Origin: Acidovorax sp. MR-S7
Lineage (GTDB): Bacteria > Pseudomonadota > Gammaproteobacteria > Burkholderiales > Burkholderiaceae_C
NCBI RefSeq assembly: GCF_000400995.2
Contig: NZ_DF238983.1
Location: forward strand, 1-64,000
Reading direction: 5' to 3'
DNA: 64,000 bases
Shown piece by piece: positions 10,812 through 21,022 of the stretch (positions within the stretch are counted from its first letter, which is position 1; each line of letters opens with the position of its first letter). The position numbers were made by a program, and so were the translations under genes. The notes under the pieces are model-generated. The model did not search any database and was not told the DNA's origin. It worked only from the letters and a program-made list of their open reading frames with translations.

Positions 10812-12101
10812 TCAGCGCAGGGATTGTAGGGTGCCCGCCCAGGCGGGAATATCGGCCAGCAGGCGTTCCAGCTGCTCGCCCTCCTGGCGTAGCGGCTTGA
10901 CGGTCACGCTGCCGCGCGCCAGCTCGTCGGGACCGAAGATCAGCGCATGCCGGCTGCCGCTGGCATCTGCTTTCTTGAACTGCGACTTCATGCTGCCCAT
11001 GCCCTCCGTGCCTGCCGCCGGGCTGTGCATCTGCACGGACACGCCCTGGGCGCGCAGGCGCTGCAGCGCGGCCATCACCGCCGGCAGGGATGCAGCGTCG
11101 GGAACGATGGCATAGGCGTCGGGCGCCACCACGGGCGAAGGCACTTCCTGCTCCTTGAGCAGCTCCAGCACCCGCTCCACGCCCAGCGCCCAGCCCACCG
11201 CCGGCGCCGGTTTGCCGCCCACCTGCTCGATCAGGTAGTCGTAGCGCCCGCCGCCGCAGATCGTGCCCTGCGAGCCCAGCTGGTCCGTCACGAACTCGAA
11301 GACCGTGAGGTTGTAGTAGTCCATGCCGCGCACCAGCCGGGGGTTGAGGCTCCAGGCCACGCCGTTGGCATCCAGGATGGCCTTGACGGTGTCGAAGTGC
11401 CGCAGCGACTCGGCGCCGAGGAAGTCGATCAGCTTGGGCGCCGCCTCGACGATGTCCTGCATCGCCGGGTTCTTGGTGTCCAGGATGCGCAGGGGATTGC
11501 TGTGCAGGCGCCTGCGCGCATCCTCGTCCAGCGCGTCCTGGTGGCGCTCGAAATGCGCGATCAGCGCGGCGCGGTGCGCCTTGCGCTCGTCGGGCTGGCC
11601 CAGGCTGTTGAGCTCCAGGCGCACGTTCTGCAAGCCGAGTTCGGCCCACAGCGCCTGCGCCAGCAGGATGATTTCCGCATCCGCCTCGGCACCGGGAAAG
11701 CCCAGGGCCTCCGCGCCGATCTGGTGGAACTGCCGGTAGCGCCCGCGCTGCGGCCGCTCGTGGCGGAACATGGGGCCCATGTAGTAGAGGCGCTTGCCGC
11801 CGTCGTAGAGCATGGAATGCTCGACCACGGCCCGCACGACACCCGCCGTGGCCTCGGGGCGCAGCGTCAGCTGCTCGCCGTTGAGGCGGTCCTCGAAGGA
11901 ATACATCTCCTTCTCGACGATGTCGGTCACCTCGCCCAGCCCGCGCACGAACAGGGGCGTGGGCTCCACGATGGGGGTACGGATGTTGCGGTACGCATAA
12001 CGCGCCATGAGCGAGCGCACCGTGCCCTCCAGCCACTCCCAGCGCGCGGAGTCCGGCGGGAGGATGTCGTTCATGCCCTTGATGGCAACCAGCTTCTGCA
12101 T
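10812..12101 (-). CDS. hisS: Histidyl-tRNA synthetase
   Basis: A 429-residue class II aminoacyl-tRNA synthetase that charges tRNA-His. Class II motif 2 is visible as [19 protein letters not shown], and the histidine A signature region [15 protein letters not shown] is intact, unlike HisZ in this window. The C-terminal anticodon-binding domain ends at [13 protein letters not shown]. The gene lies 13 bases upstream of the YfgM-like gene and 72 bases after ispG, with a repeat copy in the ispG-hisS gap. Confidence 0.98.
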   Translation of the reverse strand: MQKLVAIKGMNDILPPDSARWEWLEGTVRSLMARYAYRNIRTPIVEPTPLFVRGLGEVTDIVEKEMYSFEDRLNGEQLTLRPEATAGVVRAVVEHSMLYDGGKRLYYMGPMFRHERPQRGRYRQFHQIGAEALGFPGAEADAEIILLAQALWAELGLQNVRLELNSLGQPDERKAHRAALIAHFERHQDALDEDARRRLHSNPLRILDTKNPAMQDIVEAAPKLIDFLGAESLRHFDTVKAILDANGVAWSLNPRLVRGMDYYNLTVFEFVTDQLGSQGTICGGGRYDYLIEQVGGKPAPAVGWALGVERVLELLKEQEVPSPVVAPDAYAIVPDAASLPAVMAALQRLRAQGVSVQMHSPAAGTEGMGSMKSQFKKADASGSRHALIFGPDELARGSVTVKPLRQEGEQLERLLADIPAWAGTLQSLR

Positions 12102-12131
12102 CTTGTCCTGTGGAACTTGGAAAATATGAGT

Positions 12132-12181
12132 CGAATTGGCTTCTAGCGCTTATCCAGCAAGCGCGAGCAGCTATTATTTTT
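12132..12181 (-). repeat. Dispersed 3'-intergenic palindromic repeat, copy 2
   Basis: Orientation B on the + strand (GGC..CTAGCGCTT-ATCCAG-CAAGCGC..GCAGCTAT). It lies between ispG and hisS. The ispG stop codon (12174-12176) falls inside the repeat, so the repeat supplies the end of IspG. Confidence 0.85.
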
Positions 12182-13466
12182 GAATCGCATCGACCACGGG
12201 CGCCGCACCGCCGAAGCGCCGGGCGATGTAGCCGTCGACGATGTCCTGGAACTCCCGGGCGATGTTGTCGCCGCGCAGGGTCAGGGCCTTCTCGCCGTCG
12301 ATGAACACGGGGGCCGCGGGCGCCTCGCCCGTGCCCGGCAGGCTGATGCCGATGTCGGCATGCTTGCTCTCACCCGGGCCGTTGACGATGCAACCCATCA
12401 CGGCCACCTTGATCTTCTCGACGCCCGGATAGCGCACGCGCCACACGGGCATCTGCGCGCGCAGGTAGTCGTCGATCTGCTTGGCGAGTTCCTGGAAGGT
12501 GGTGCTAGTGGTGCGCCCGCAGCCGGGGCAGGCCGTCACGCTGGGCACGAACACGCGCAGGCCCAGGGCCTGCAGGATCTCCGAGGCGACCACCACCTCC
12601 TGCGTGCGCGCCTCCCCGGGCTGGGGCGTGAGCGATACGCGGATGGTGTCGCCGATACCCTCCTGCAGCAGGATGGACAGGGCCGTCGTGGAGGCCACGA
12701 CCCCCTTGGTGCCCATGCCCGCCTCCGTCAGCCCCAGGTGCAGCGCGTAGTCGCAACGGCGCGCGAGCTCGCGGTAGACCGCGATGAGGTCCTGCACGCC
12801 GCTCACCTTGCACGACAGGATGATCTGGTCGCCCTTGAGCCCCATCTGCTCCGCGCGCCGCGCGGATTCGATGGCGGAGGTGATGAGCGCCTCGTACATG
12901 ACTTGGCGCGCATCCCAGGGCTGGGCGCGCTTGCTGTTGGCGTCCATCAGCCCGGCGAGCAGCTCCTGGTCCAGGCTGCCCCAATTGACGCCGATGCGCA
13001 CGGCCTTGTCCCAACGCATGGCGGCATCGATCATCTGGCCGAACTGCTTGTCGCGCTTGTCGCCCTTGCCGACGTTGCCGGGGTTGATGCGGTACTTGGA
13101 CAGCGCCTGCGCGCAGTCGGGGAACTCCGTCAGCAGGCGGTGGCCGTTGTAGTGGAAGTCGCCCACCAGGGGCACCGTCTCGCCCATGCGGTCGAGCTGC
13201 TCGCGGATGTAGGGCACGGCCGCGGCCGCCTCGGGCGTGTTCACCGTGATGCGCACCAGCTCGGAGCCGGCCTGCGCCAGCTCCTTGATCTGGATGGCCG
13301 TGCCGATGGCATCCACCGTGTCCGTGTTGGTCATGGACTGCACGCGCACCGGCGCGTCGCCGCCCACGGTAACGACACGCTCGCCCCAGGCGATCTTCGC
13401 CTGCCGGGAGCGGCGCGGCAGCGGAGCCGCCATGGCGATGGGCATGGCCGTACTGGAGCCAGTCAT
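12174..13466 (-). CDS. ispG: 4-hydroxy-3-methylbut-2-enyl diphosphate synthase
   Basis: A 430-residue IspG (GcpE), the iron-sulfur enzyme that reduces MEcPP to HMBPP in the MEP isoprenoid pathway. The cluster ligands are visible as [12 protein letters not shown] and, further on, the cysteine in [11 protein letters not shown]. The N-terminal TIM barrel begins at [14 protein letters not shown]. The gene directly abuts rodZ upstream, with no spacer between the rodZ stop and this ATG region, and its own stop lies in a dispersed repeat. rodZ-ispG-hisS is a common proteobacterial order. Confidence 0.97.
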   Translation of the reverse strand: MTGSSTAMPIAMAAPLPRRSRQAKIAWGERVVTVGGDAPVRVQSMTNTDTVDAIGTAIQIKELAQAGSELVRITVNTPEAAAAVPYIREQLDRMGETVPLVGDFHYNGHRLLTEFPDCAQALSKYRINPGNVGKGDKRDKQFGQMIDAAMRWDKAVRIGVNWGSLDQELLAGLMDANSKRAQPWDARQVMYEALITSAIESARRAEQMGLKGDQIILSCKVSGVQDLIAVYRELARRCDYALHLGLTEAGMGTKGVVASTTALSILLQEGIGDTIRVSLTPQPGEARTQEVVVASEILQALGLRVFVPSVTACPGCGRTTSTTFQELAKQIDDYLRAQMPVWRVRYPGVEKIKVAVMGCIVNGPGESKHADIGISLPGTGEAPAAPVFIDGEKALTLRGDNIAREFQDIVDGYIARRFGGAAPVVDAIQK

Positions 13467-14354
13467 TTACTTCACCTCGAAACGCGCCACGTTCTCACGC
13501 GCGACGGTACTGAGATCCATGGGCTTGCCACGCACGATCACGTCCGTGGCATCCGCCCTGCCGATCACCACCGACCAGGGGGGCATCCCCGTCGCGGCAA
13601 TGCTCTCTCCTGCCTCCAGCGTCTTCTGGGCCAGCACGGCCCCGGAAGCGCTGCGGATCTGTATCCACGAGGACTCGCGGGCACGGATAACCAGCGCCCC
13701 GTCGGTCTGCGGCGCAGCCGCGCTGGCAGCCGCGGCGGGAGCTGCCGCCGGCTCCGATGCTGCCACCTGCGGCTCTGCGGCGGGAGCGCCGACCTGCGGC
13801 GCAGCCGGAGGCTCCATGGATTGAACCGCAGCAGAGGCGGCCAATGCCAGGGGCTGCGCCTCGGCGACGGCAGGCTCTGCCTGCGCCTGCTGCGGCGCAG
13901 CGCTCGCCGCCGGGGCATCGTCTGCGCCCCGCGGCAGGAGCGCGATGGCCACGGCCGCCGCCAGCAGCAGCACCACGGCAATGCTCATCAAGCGCGGCTT
14001 GGGCGCTTCCATGCCGCCGCGCCCGAGCCGCACGCCTTCGTCCTTGAAGGATGCGTTGATTCCCTTGTCCGCCTTCAGCCGCGTGGGCTCGCTCTGCGGC
14101 AACAGCGCCAGCACGGGCGCCGCATCGACCTTCAGCGTGCGGCACACGCTGGATGCAAGGGCCCGCATGAAGACCGCGTCGGAAAACACGTCATGGCGGT
14201 CCGCCTCCAAGGCTTCCAGCTTGCTCACCGGCACCTTCAGCGTGACCGCCAAGGCAGCGATATGGACGCCTGCCGCCTCGCGCATCTGTGTCAGCAATTG
14301 GCCCGCAGACAGGTGTGCAGCGGCCTCTGCCTGCGCCCCGACCGGCTCATTCAT
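13467..14354 (-). CDS. rodZ: Cell-shape protein RodZ-like (HTH + membrane + DUF4115)
   Basis: A 295-residue protein with an N-terminal Xre/HTH_25 domain (about residues 18-85, LLTQMREAAGVHIAALA), a membrane helix (about 120-140, MSIAVVLLLAAAVAIALL), an Ala/Pro/Gln linker and a C-terminal DUF4115-type beta domain (RARESSWIQIRSA). RodZ anchors MreB filaments to the elongation machinery. The ATG at 14354 has a GAGAGGGG purine run upstream and overlaps the pilF stop by eight bases. The longer open frame upstream of it lies inside pilF and is rejected. Confidence 0.9.
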   Translation of the reverse strand: MNEPVGAQAEAAAHLSAGQLLTQMREAAGVHIAALAVTLKVPVSKLEALEADRHDVFSDAVFMRALASSVCRTLKVDAAPVLALLPQSEPTRLKADKGINASFKDEGVRLGRGGMEAPKPRLMSIAVVLLLAAAVAIALLPRGADDAPAASAAPQQAQAEPAVAEAQPLALAASAAVQSMEPPAAPQVGAPAAEPQVAASEPAAAPAAAASAAAPQTDGALVIRARESSWIQIRSASGAVLAQKTLEAGESIAATGMPPWSVVIGRADATDVIVRGKPMDLSTVARENVARFEVK

Positions 14355-15174
14355 CGAATGCCCCTCTCTCGAATGCAAGAGCCTCTTTGGACTGCGGGAA
14401 GCGCTTGCGCAGCTGGTCACCCAGCTGGCGCATCGCTACGAACTCCCGCAATGCCCGCTCCACTTTGATGCCGAGCCACAAGGACCCGGCATTGGAAAAC
14501 TCGCCGTTGTTGACGCGGCGGATGTAGAACTGCGCGCGCTTGGCGTCGCCGCGCGCGAAGATGACCGAAGCGAGGTGGTAGCCCGCCACGGGGTTACCCG
14601 GATCGATCTCGTAGGCATGGAGCAGCGCCTGCTCCGCCTCGGCGGCCCGTCCGGAGCGCTGGTAGCACAGCCCCTGCGACAGGTAGGTCTTGCCGCGGGC
14701 CGCGTAGCCCGGCGTGGCCAGGGCGCGCTCGAACCACTGGTTGGCCTGTTCGTACTGCTGTCTCTGGCACTGCAGCCAGCCATAGTTGTGCAGGATGTCC
14801 GGATCGGCCGGCTTCATGGCGTGGGCGCGCTTCAGATTGTCCTCGGCCTGGGAGAGGTCGCCCATTCCCAGGTACGCCAGGCCGCGCAGATGGTAGGCAT
14901 CGCCATACGAAGGATCGGCAGTCAGGGCCTGGCGGATTTCTTCCAGAGCCACGCTGGTCTGACCCATCTGCAGGTAGTTGGCCGCCAGCTCCAGCCGGAT
15001 CCGCGCACGCCTGCGCGCGTCGGTCTCGTCCGAAGCGCCCGTGCTGCTCGCCGACGATGCGCCTGCATCGAGGCCTCCGGCCTGGTGGGCGCAGCCCAGC
15101 AGCAGCATGCCGGCCATGAACGCACTCGCGGCCCACAGGCATCGGCCGCCCCGTCTCATTCCCCACGCCGTCAT
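14347..15174 (-). CDS. pilF: Type IV pilus biogenesis lipoprotein PilF/PilW
   Basis: A 275-residue TPR lipoprotein. The signal peptide ends at LLLGC, with the acylated cysteine near residue 28, and about six TPR units follow (for example AYHLRGLAYLGMGDLSQAE). PilF pilots the PilQ secretin to the outer membrane and promotes its multimerisation. The ATG at 15174 is preceded by GAGGGGAGA. The gene lies 31 bases after rlmN and overlaps rodZ. It pairs functionally with the minor-pilin cluster at 44767-51847, though the two loci are 30 kb apart. Confidence 0.92.
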   Translation of the reverse strand: MTAWGMRRGGRCLWAASAFMAGMLLLGCAHQAGGLDAGASSASSTGASDETDARRRARIRLELAANYLQMGQTSVALEEIRQALTADPSYGDAYHLRGLAYLGMGDLSQAEDNLKRAHAMKPADPDILHNYGWLQCQRQQYEQANQWFERALATPGYAARGKTYLSQGLCYQRSGRAAEAEQALLHAYEIDPGNPVAGYHLASVIFARGDAKRAQFYIRRVNNGEFSNAGSLWLGIKVERALREFVAMRQLGDQLRKRFPQSKEALAFERGAFDE

Positions 15175-15205
15175 GAATAGTCTCCCCTCGATGAAAAGCA
15201 CACCG

Positions 15206-16348
15206 TCAGGTGATGGGCTTGAGCTCGATGGTCCGGAGCTTGGCCATGCGCTCCGACACCTTCGTCCGGTCCTTCACGTCCCCGGCCAGCTGGCCGCACG
15301 CCGCATCGATGTCGTCGCCGCGCGTCTTGCGCACCGTGGTCACGATACCCGCGTCGCTCAGTATCTTGGCGAAAGCCGACACGCGCGCCGCGGAAGAGCG
15401 GCGCAGGCCCGACGCGGGAAACGGGTTGAAGGGAATCAGGTTGAACTTGCAGGAAACCCCGGGCGCCGTCTTCGGGTCCACGAGGGCGATCAACTGGGCC
15501 GCATGCTCGGGCTGGTCGTTGACTCCGTCCAGCATGCAGTATTCGAACGTGATGAAGTCGCGCGGCGCATGGTCGAGGTAGCGCCGGCACGCCGCCAGCA
15601 GTTCCTCCAAGGGATATTTGCGGTTCAGCGGCACCAGCGAATCACGCAGGGCGTCGTTGGACGCATGCAGGGAGACAGCCAGCGCCACGGGGCAATCCTG
15701 CGCCAGGCGGTCCATCATGGGCACCACGCCGGAGGTGGACACCGTCACGCGGCGCCGCGAAAGGCCATAGCCATGGTCGTCGAGCATGATGCGCAACGCA
15801 GGCACCAGGGCCGAGTAGTTCTGCAGCGGCTCGCCCATGCCCATCATCACGACATTGGAGATCACGCGCTCGCCATGGCCCTGGCGCTGGCGCTGGCGCA
15901 ACGCGTGCTCGGCATACCAGAGCTGGGCGATGATTTCGCCGGTGGTGAGATTGCGGCTGAAGCCCTGGTGCCCCGTCGAGCAGAAGCGGCATCCCACGGC
16001 GCACCCTGCCTGCGAAGAAATGCACAGGGTACCCCGGTCGTCCTCGGGGATGAAGACGGTCTCCACCGCGTTGCCGCCCCCCACGTCGAACAGCCACTTG
16101 ATGGTGCCGTCGGCGGACACGTGCTCGCTGATCACGGGCAGGCCCGTCACGTGGGCGCAACCCTTGAGTTTCTCGCGCAAGGACTTGGCCAGGTCGCTCA
16201 TCTGGTCGAAGCTGCTCGCTCCGCGCTGATGGACCCAGCGGAACAACTGGGTGGCCCGAAAGCGCTTTTCCCCCAGCCGCTCGCAAAAAGCGGCCATCCC
16301 ATCCAGGTCGAAGTCCAGAAGGTTCGTGGTCATGGCGCTATCGGTCAT
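15206..16348 (-). CDS. rlmN: Dual-specificity 23S rRNA/tRNA methyltransferase RlmN
   Basis: A 380-residue radical-SAM enzyme that methylates C2 of adenine in 23S rRNA (A2503) and some tRNAs. The radical-SAM cluster motif CAVGCRFC gives cysteines at about residues 116, 120 and 123. A later cysteine in [12 protein letters not shown] is in the place of the methyl-carrying catalytic residue. The ATG at 16348 follows GGGGGTGA; the Met six codons later (MTTNLLDF) is an alternative start. Flanked by ndk and pilF, the usual order. Confidence 0.96.
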   Translation of the reverse strand: MTDSAMTTNLLDFDLDGMAAFCERLGEKRFRATQLFRWVHQRGASSFDQMSDLAKSLREKLKGCAHVTGLPVISEHVSADGTIKWLFDVGGGNAVETVFIPEDDRGTLCISSQAGCAVGCRFCSTGHQGFSRNLTTGEIIAQLWYAEHALRQRQRQGHGERVISNVVMMGMGEPLQNYSALVPALRIMLDDHGYGLSRRRVTVSTSGVVPMMDRLAQDCPVALAVSLHASNDALRDSLVPLNRKYPLEELLAACRRYLDHAPRDFITFEYCMLDGVNDQPEHAAQLIALVDPKTAPGVSCKFNLIPFNPFPASGLRRSSAARVSAFAKILSDAGIVTTVRKTRGDDIDAACGQLAGDVKDRTKVSERMAKLRTIELKPIT

Positions 16349-16408
16349 TCACCCCCATCCGTGCGTTCCAGGTGCCGGGCCGCCGGCCTTGCGCCTGGAA
16401 CCACTGCA

Positions 16409-16834
16409 TCAGCGTGCGTAGACGTTCAGGGCGGGGAAGAAGAAGGCCACTTCGACCTGTGCAGTCTCGGCGGCGTCGGAGCCGTGCACGGCGTTGGCAT
16501 CGATGCTGTCCGCGAAGTCGGCGCGGATGGTGCCGGGAGCGGCCTTCTTGGGGTCGGTAGCGCCCATGAGTTCGCGGTTCTTCAGGATGGCGTTCTCGCC
16601 TTCCAGCACCTGGATCATCACCGGGCCGGAGATCATGAAGTCCACCAGGTCCTTGAAGAAGGGACGCTCCTTGTGCACGGCGTAGAACTGCTCGGCTTCG
16701 GCGCGCGAGAGATGGGCCATGCGGGCGGCGGCGATCTTCAGGCCGGCGGCCTCGAAACGGGCGTAGATCTGGCCGATCACGTTCTTGGCGACGGCGTCGG
16801 GCTTGATGATGGAAAGGGTGCGTTCGATAGCCAT
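16409..16834 (-). CDS. ndk: Nucleoside diphosphate kinase
   Basis: A 141-residue enzyme of standard length that passes phosphate between nucleoside di- and triphosphates through a phosphohistidine. The active-site signature NAVHGSD places the catalytic histidine at about residue 117, and the N-terminal [15 protein letters not shown] is typical. It lies 60 bases upstream of rlmN and 92 bases after rluB on the same strand. Cytoplasmic housekeeping enzyme with no unusual feature. Confidence 0.98.
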   Translation of the reverse strand: MAIERTLSIIKPDAVAKNVIGQIYARFEAAGLKIAAARMAHLSRAEAEQFYAVHKERPFFKDLVDFMISGPVMIQVLEGENAILKNRELMGATDPKKAAPGTIRADFADSIDANAVHGSDAAETAQVEVAFFFPALNVYAR

Positions 16835-16926
16835 GTTGATTTTCCTCTGTAGGTATTGCGGTGTTTTTTCGCCCGGCAGGCAGGCCCGGCAGGCAAAACA
16901 TGGGATTTTAGCTTTTCGCCAATCCC

Positions 16927-18252
16927 CTACCGGCCGCCGCGGCGTGGTCCGCCATCGCGCTGGCGTTGTTGCGTGCGCTGCCGGGAAAAGCTGTCTGCGC
17001 CGATATAGCCGACCGAGGTCCTCATGGGATCCGGCTGCGACGTCCCCGACGAACGCCCCCCGCGCTGGGCGGCGGGCTTGCCGCGGCCGCCCCCGGCCGC
17101 AGGGCCCGTATCCATGCGGTTGCGGGCGCCGCCGCCCCGGCGGTCATTCTTCGGCCCGGGCCCACGGCCTGACGCCCCGCCCTTGCCAGGGCCGGCGGGC
17201 GCGATGCCCACGGCCTGCATCAAGGCGCGGATGTCGCGCTCATCCAATTCCAGCCAGGCCCCGCGCTTGAGGCCGCGCGGCAGCATCATGGCGCCGTAGC
17301 GGATGCGGATCAGGCGGCTCACGGCATGCCCCACCGATTCGAACATGCGCCGCACCTCGCGGTTGCGCCCCTCGGAAATCGTGACCCGGTACCAGCAGTT
17401 GACGCCTTCGCCGCCGCCCTCCTCGATGGAGCCGAAGGAGGCCACGCCATCCTCCAGCGCCACGCCGTCGAGCAGCCGCTGTTTCTCTTCGCTGCTCAGG
17501 GCGCCCAGCACCCGCACGGCATATTCGCGCTCCAGGCCGAAACGCGGATGCATCAGCTTGTTGGCCAGTTCGCCGGAGCTGGTGAACAGCAACAGTCCTT
17601 CGGTGTTCAGGTCCAGACGCCCCACGGACTGCCATTTGCCCTGCGTCAGCCGCGGAAGCTTGCGGAACACCGTGGGACGGTTCTGCGGATCGTCGTGCGT
17701 GACGACCTCGCCCACCGGCTTGTGGTAGGCCAGCACCCGCACCGGAGGCGGCGCGATACGGAAGCGGATGGGCTTGCCGTTGACCTTGATCTGGTCGCCA
17801 TACTGCACGCGCTGCCCGATATGGGCCGGCTCGTTGTTCACGGAGATGCGCCCCTCCAGGATGAGCTGCTCCATCTCCAGGCGCGAGCCCATGCCGGCCT
17901 GCGCCAGCACCTTGTGCAGCTTGGGTGTTTCGACCTGCGGCTGCAGCACGCGCTTGGGCGGCGCCAGCTTGGCGTCGGCGTCGTCTTCATCCAGCCGGCC
18001 GGACACCACGTCGTCGAAACGGTAGCCATCGTCGCGCGAAGCGTCTCCCGTACGCTGGGCTGGCTTGGCCTCGGCTTCCAGGGCATGGCCCTCCTGGAGC
18101 GCAGGCTCTCCCATGGGAGCACCCTCAGCGGCAGTGTCCACAGCCTGCGGTGCCGCGTCCTGTGTCTTGGCGGGCTTGCGCGTGCGCGGCCTGCGCGCCT
18201 TCGGCGCATCGCTCCCCGGCCCGGCGGCCGGAACGTCGTTGGAATCGTTCAT
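16927..18252 (-). CDS. rluB: 23S rRNA pseudouridine synthase RluB
   Basis: A 441-residue pseudouridine synthase. It has a disordered N-terminal leader of about 105 residues, an S4 RNA-binding domain (about 110-170) and the RsuA/RluB catalytic domain with the [13 protein letters not shown] motif, whose aspartate near residue 214 is the nucleophile. A long Gly/Arg-rich tail (for example [12 protein letters not shown]) follows. RluB modifies U2605 of 23S rRNA. Both extensions exceed the E. coli enzyme but are common in betaproteobacteria. The start overlaps the scpB stop by four bases (ATGA), so the two are translationally coupled. Confidence 0.93.
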   Translation of the reverse strand: MNDSNDVPAAGPGSDAPKARRPRTRKPAKTQDAAPQAVDTAAEGAPMGEPALQEGHALEAEAKPAQRTGDASRDDGYRFDDVVSGRLDEDDADAKLAPPKRVLQPQVETPKLHKVLAQAGMGSRLEMEQLILEGRISVNNEPAHIGQRVQYGDQIKVNGKPIRFRIAPPPVRVLAYHKPVGEVVTHDDPQNRPTVFRKLPRLTQGKWQSVGRLDLNTEGLLLFTSSGELANKLMHPRFGLEREYAVRVLGALSSEEKQRLLDGVALEDGVASFGSIEEGGGEGVNCWYRVTISEGRNREVRRMFESVGHAVSRLIRIRYGAMMLPRGLKRGAWLELDERDIRALMQAVGIAPAGPGKGGASGRGPGPKNDRRGGGARNRMDTGPAAGGGRGKPAAQRGGRSSGTSQPDPMRTSVGYIGADSFSRQRTQQRQRDGGPRRGGR

Positions 18253-18944
18253 GGTTCATTTCCTGCGGCACCCACCTGGGTGCCGTCGTCATCATGCGCG
18301 TCTGCCTCATCAGGCGGCGCGCCCTCGTCATTCGTGGAGCCGTCTTCTTCCGCTGTCTCCAACGGCGGCTCCTGCTGTTGCGCCCCCTCCTCGGGCGGTG
18401 CGCCCAAAGCCTCGAACATGCTGGCCTGCACACCAGGGTCTTCCAGCGTGGGCAACTGGTCCAGCGATTGCAGCCCCAGGTCGTCCAGGAACTGCCGCGT
18501 CGTGGCAAACAGCGCCGGGCGGCCCACCGTCTCGCGGTGTCCGATCACTTCGACCCAGCCGCGGTCCTCCAGCTGCTTGATGATCAGGCTGTTGACCGTG
18601 ACACCCCGTATGTCTTCGATGTCCCCGCGCGTCACGGGCTGGCGGTAGGCGATGATGGCAAGGGTCTCCAGCGCTGCGCGGGTATAGCGCGGCGGCTTTT
18701 CCGGATGCAGCCGGTCCAGGTACTCCCGCATCTCGGGCCGGCTCTGGAAACGCCAGCCCGTGGCCACCTGCACCAGTTCCACCCCGCGCAATGCCCAGTC
18801 CTGCTGAAGCTCGAGCAGCAGCGTCTTGACCGTATCCGATCCCAGCGCGTCATCGAACAGGGTTCGCAGTTCGCGGATCGAGACGGGCTGCGGGGCACAG
18901 ATCAACGCGGTTTCTAGAACCCGTTTGGCATCCACCGTATTCAT
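18249..18944 (-). CDS. scpB: Chromosome segregation/condensation protein ScpB
   Basis: A 231-residue winged-helix protein, the kleisin-associated subunit that joins SMC and ScpA to compact chromosomes. The core from [16 protein letters not shown] to ARTQ-like helices includes the conserved segment [21 protein letters not shown]. An acidic, Glu-rich tail of about 50 residues ends the protein. I chose the ATG at 18944 because the preceding 33 residues of the open frame are Cys/Arg-rich and not family-like. scpB-rluB is a widely conserved pair. scpA is not in this window. Confidence 0.94.
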   Translation of the reverse strand: MNTVDAKRVLETALICAPQPVSIRELRTLFDDALGSDTVKTLLLELQQDWALRGVELVQVATGWRFQSRPEMREYLDRLHPEKPPRYTRAALETLAIIAYRQPVTRGDIEDIRGVTVNSLIIKQLEDRGWVEVIGHRETVGRPALFATTRQFLDDLGLQSLDQLPTLEDPGVQASMFEALGAPPEEGAQQQEPPLETAEEDGSTNDEGAPPDEADAHDDDGTQVGAAGNEP

Positions 18945-19100
18945 GGTCCAGCAGTTCCGGGTAAGGTGCCGCGCGCAGAGACGGGCACATGCCAGGGATT
19001 GGAGAGCATCTTGCGGCGCGGAATGCAGCGAACGGCATCGCACCTTGTCATCAGCGCCGGCATGAAGTGCCGCCAGGCGCCCACGGCAGAACAGCCGTCA

Positions 19101-20096
19101 CTACGGATTGTAGCGCAGCCCCCAGGAACCGAGCGCCTGCTGCATGTCGCCGGGCAAGGGTGCGCGGAACTCCATCGCCTGGCCCGTCACCGGATGCGTG
19201 AACGCCAGGCGGAAGGCATGCAGCGCCTGGCGGTGCAGTCCGCCCCCCTCGTTGCCGCCATACAAGGCATCCGCCACCAGCGGATGACGGATCGAGGCCA
19301 TGTGCACCCGGATCTGGTGCGTGCGGCCGGTGTGCAGCGTGCATCGGACCAGGCACACCTCCTGCGAGCCATCCAGCAGGTCGATATCGGTGCGCGCCTC
19401 CTTGCCCGGGTGGGCACGCAGGTCCACCACCGCCATGCGCAAGCGGTTGCGCGGGTCGCGGCCTATCGGCGCCTGCACGCTGCGGTGCGCCTGCCCCGAC
19501 CATCCCCCCCAGCCGAGCGCGAGGTACTGGCGGCTGACCTCGCGCGCCGCGATCATGCGCACCAGGGCATCCATGGCCGCGCGGCTGCGCGCTACCACCA
19601 TGAGGCCGCTGGTGTCCTTGTCCAGGCGGTGCACGATGCCCGCGCGCGGGACATGCATTGCCTGCGGGTCCCGGCCGAGCAGGCCGTTGAGCAGCGTGCC
19701 GCTCCAATTGCCTGGCGCCGGGTGCACCACCAGCCCCGCCGGCTTGTTGACAACGAGCAGGTGTTCGTCTTCGTGCACCACGTCCAGCGGCAGCGTCTCG
19801 GGCTTGAACGCCTGGCTTTGATGCGTGGGGCGCATCTCCACGGCAATGCCATCCCCCGCCTTCGCCTTGAGCGCAGGCTTGGCCGCAACCTGGCCGTTGA
19901 GCCGCACCAGCCCCTGTGCAAGCAATTGCTGCAGATAACTGCGCGAGAACTCGGGAACGAGGTCGGCCAGCGCCTTGTCCAGGCGAACGCCGTGCTGCTC
20001 CGCAGGCACGACCAGCGCGCGCAGCTCCGTCTCTGCCGCACCAGGTAAATCGCGTTCCTCTTCGTCCTCGGGCCAGGTCTGCCCGCCTTCGGCCAC
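19101..20096 (-). CDS. rluD: RluA-family pseudouridine synthase, RluD type
   Basis: A 331-residue synthase with an S4 domain (about residues 35-90) and an RluA catalytic domain. The motif HRLDKDTSG carries the nucleophilic aspartate near residue 159. RluD modifies the helix 69 uridines of 23S rRNA (1911, 1915, 1917 in E. coli numbering). The start is GTG at 20096, and the first 22 residues are acidic and variable. A 156-base non-coding gap separates it from scpB downstream. The RluD assignment rests on length and the S4 domain; RluC is less likely. Confidence 0.88.
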   Translation of the reverse strand: MAEGGQTWPEDEEERDLPGAAETELRALVVPAEQHGVRLDKALADLVPEFSRSYLQQLLAQGLVRLNGQVAAKPALKAKAGDGIAVEMRPTHQSQAFKPETLPLDVVHEDEHLLVVNKPAGLVVHPAPGNWSGTLLNGLLGRDPQAMHVPRAGIVHRLDKDTSGLMVVARSRAAMDALVRMIAAREVSRQYLALGWGGWSGQAHRSVQAPIGRDPRNRLRMAVVDLRAHPGKEARTDIDLLDGSQEVCLVRCTLHTGRTHQIRVHMASIRHPLVADALYGGNEGGGLHRQALHAFRLAFTHPVTGQAMEFRAPLPGDMQQALGSWGLRYNP

Positions 20097-20105
20097 AGGC
20101 GCGCC

Positions 20106-21011
20106 TTAGCGGGAAGGCAGGTAGCGCGCGGGGTCCACCGGCTTGCCCTGGCGGCGGATCTCGAAGTGCAGCTTCACGCGGTCGGCATCGGTGCTGCCCA
20201 TCTCCGCGATCTTCTGGCCCCGGCGCACGTTCTGGTCTTCCTTGACCAGCAGGGTCTGGTTGTGGGCGTAGGCCGTGAGGTAGGTGTTGTTGTGCTTGAG
20301 GATGACCAGGTTGCCATAGCCTCGCAGCCCCGCGCCAGCATACACGACACGGCCGTCGGCAGCGGCCAGCACGGGGTCCCCCGCCTTGCCGCCAATGTCG
20401 AACCCCTTGTTGCGCGCCTCGTCGAAGCCGGCGATCAGGCTACCCGACGAGGGCCAGATGAAGCCGATGTCGTCCGCACCAGAAGCCGCCACGGCCGGAG
20501 CCGGCGTGGCGGGTGCCGCGACAGGTGCGGGAACAGCAACCGGCGCGGAGGCGGCAGGCTTGGGCGTGCTGGCCGCCGATGCCGGGGCCACGGTAACCGA
20601 CGCCACCGGGCGGGTGACCACGCCCGTGTCGGAAGCGACGGCCGTAGCGGTCGTCGCAGCGACGGGCGGCACCACCCTCAGCACCTGTCCCACCTCGATC
20701 AGGTTGGCGTTTTCCAGGTTGTTCCAGCGGGCGATGTCTTTCCAGCTCTGCCCACTCTCCAGGCCGATGCGAATCAGTGTATCCCCCGGCTTGACGGTGT
20801 AGTAGCCGGGCTTGCCGGCGTTTTCCGCACCCGGCAGGAGTTTGACCTCAGGGGCCGGGGTCGCCGCCACAGGCTGGCTGCCCGAGCTGCCCGCGGCATA
20901 GGTGCCGCGGTCCTCGACCGGCGCCCTGTTCACCGGAGTGCCGCAGCCCGCCAGCAAGCCGCCGACCAGCACTGCACAACCCCAAGCCACAAGACCACGC
21001 GATACGAACAT
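20106..21011 (-). CDS. nlpD: LysM/M23 lipoprotein NlpD (amidase activator)
   Basis: A 301-residue lipoprotein with lipobox LLAGC (cysteine near residue 23), a LysM domain (YYTVKPGDTLIRIG at about 70-115), an Ala/Pro linker and a C-terminal M23/LytM domain. The LytM metal-binding His and Asp positions look degenerate (NKGFDIGGKAG, KLHFEIR), as in NlpD/EnvC proteins that activate amidases rather than cut peptidoglycan. The ATG at 21011 has GAAGGA upstream; an earlier in-frame TTG is less likely. It follows pcm by 11 bases. surE-pcm-nlpD is the order seen near rpoS in many proteobacteria, but rpoS does not follow here. Confidence 0.94.
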   Translation of the reverse strand: MFVSRGLVAWGCAVLVGGLLAGCGTPVNRAPVEDRGTYAAGSSGSQPVAATPAPEVKLLPGAENAGKPGYYTVKPGDTLIRIGLESGQSWKDIARWNNLENANLIEVGQVLRVVPPVAATTATAVASDTGVVTRPVASVTVAPASAASTPKPAASAPVAVPAPVAAPATPAPAVAASGADDIGFIWPSSGSLIAGFDEARNKGFDIGGKAGDPVLAAADGRVVYAGAGLRGYGNLVILKHNNTYLTAYAHNQTLLVKEDQNVRRGQKIAEMGSTDADRVKLHFEIRRQGKPVDPARYLPSR

Positions 21012-21022
21012 AAGCAATTCCT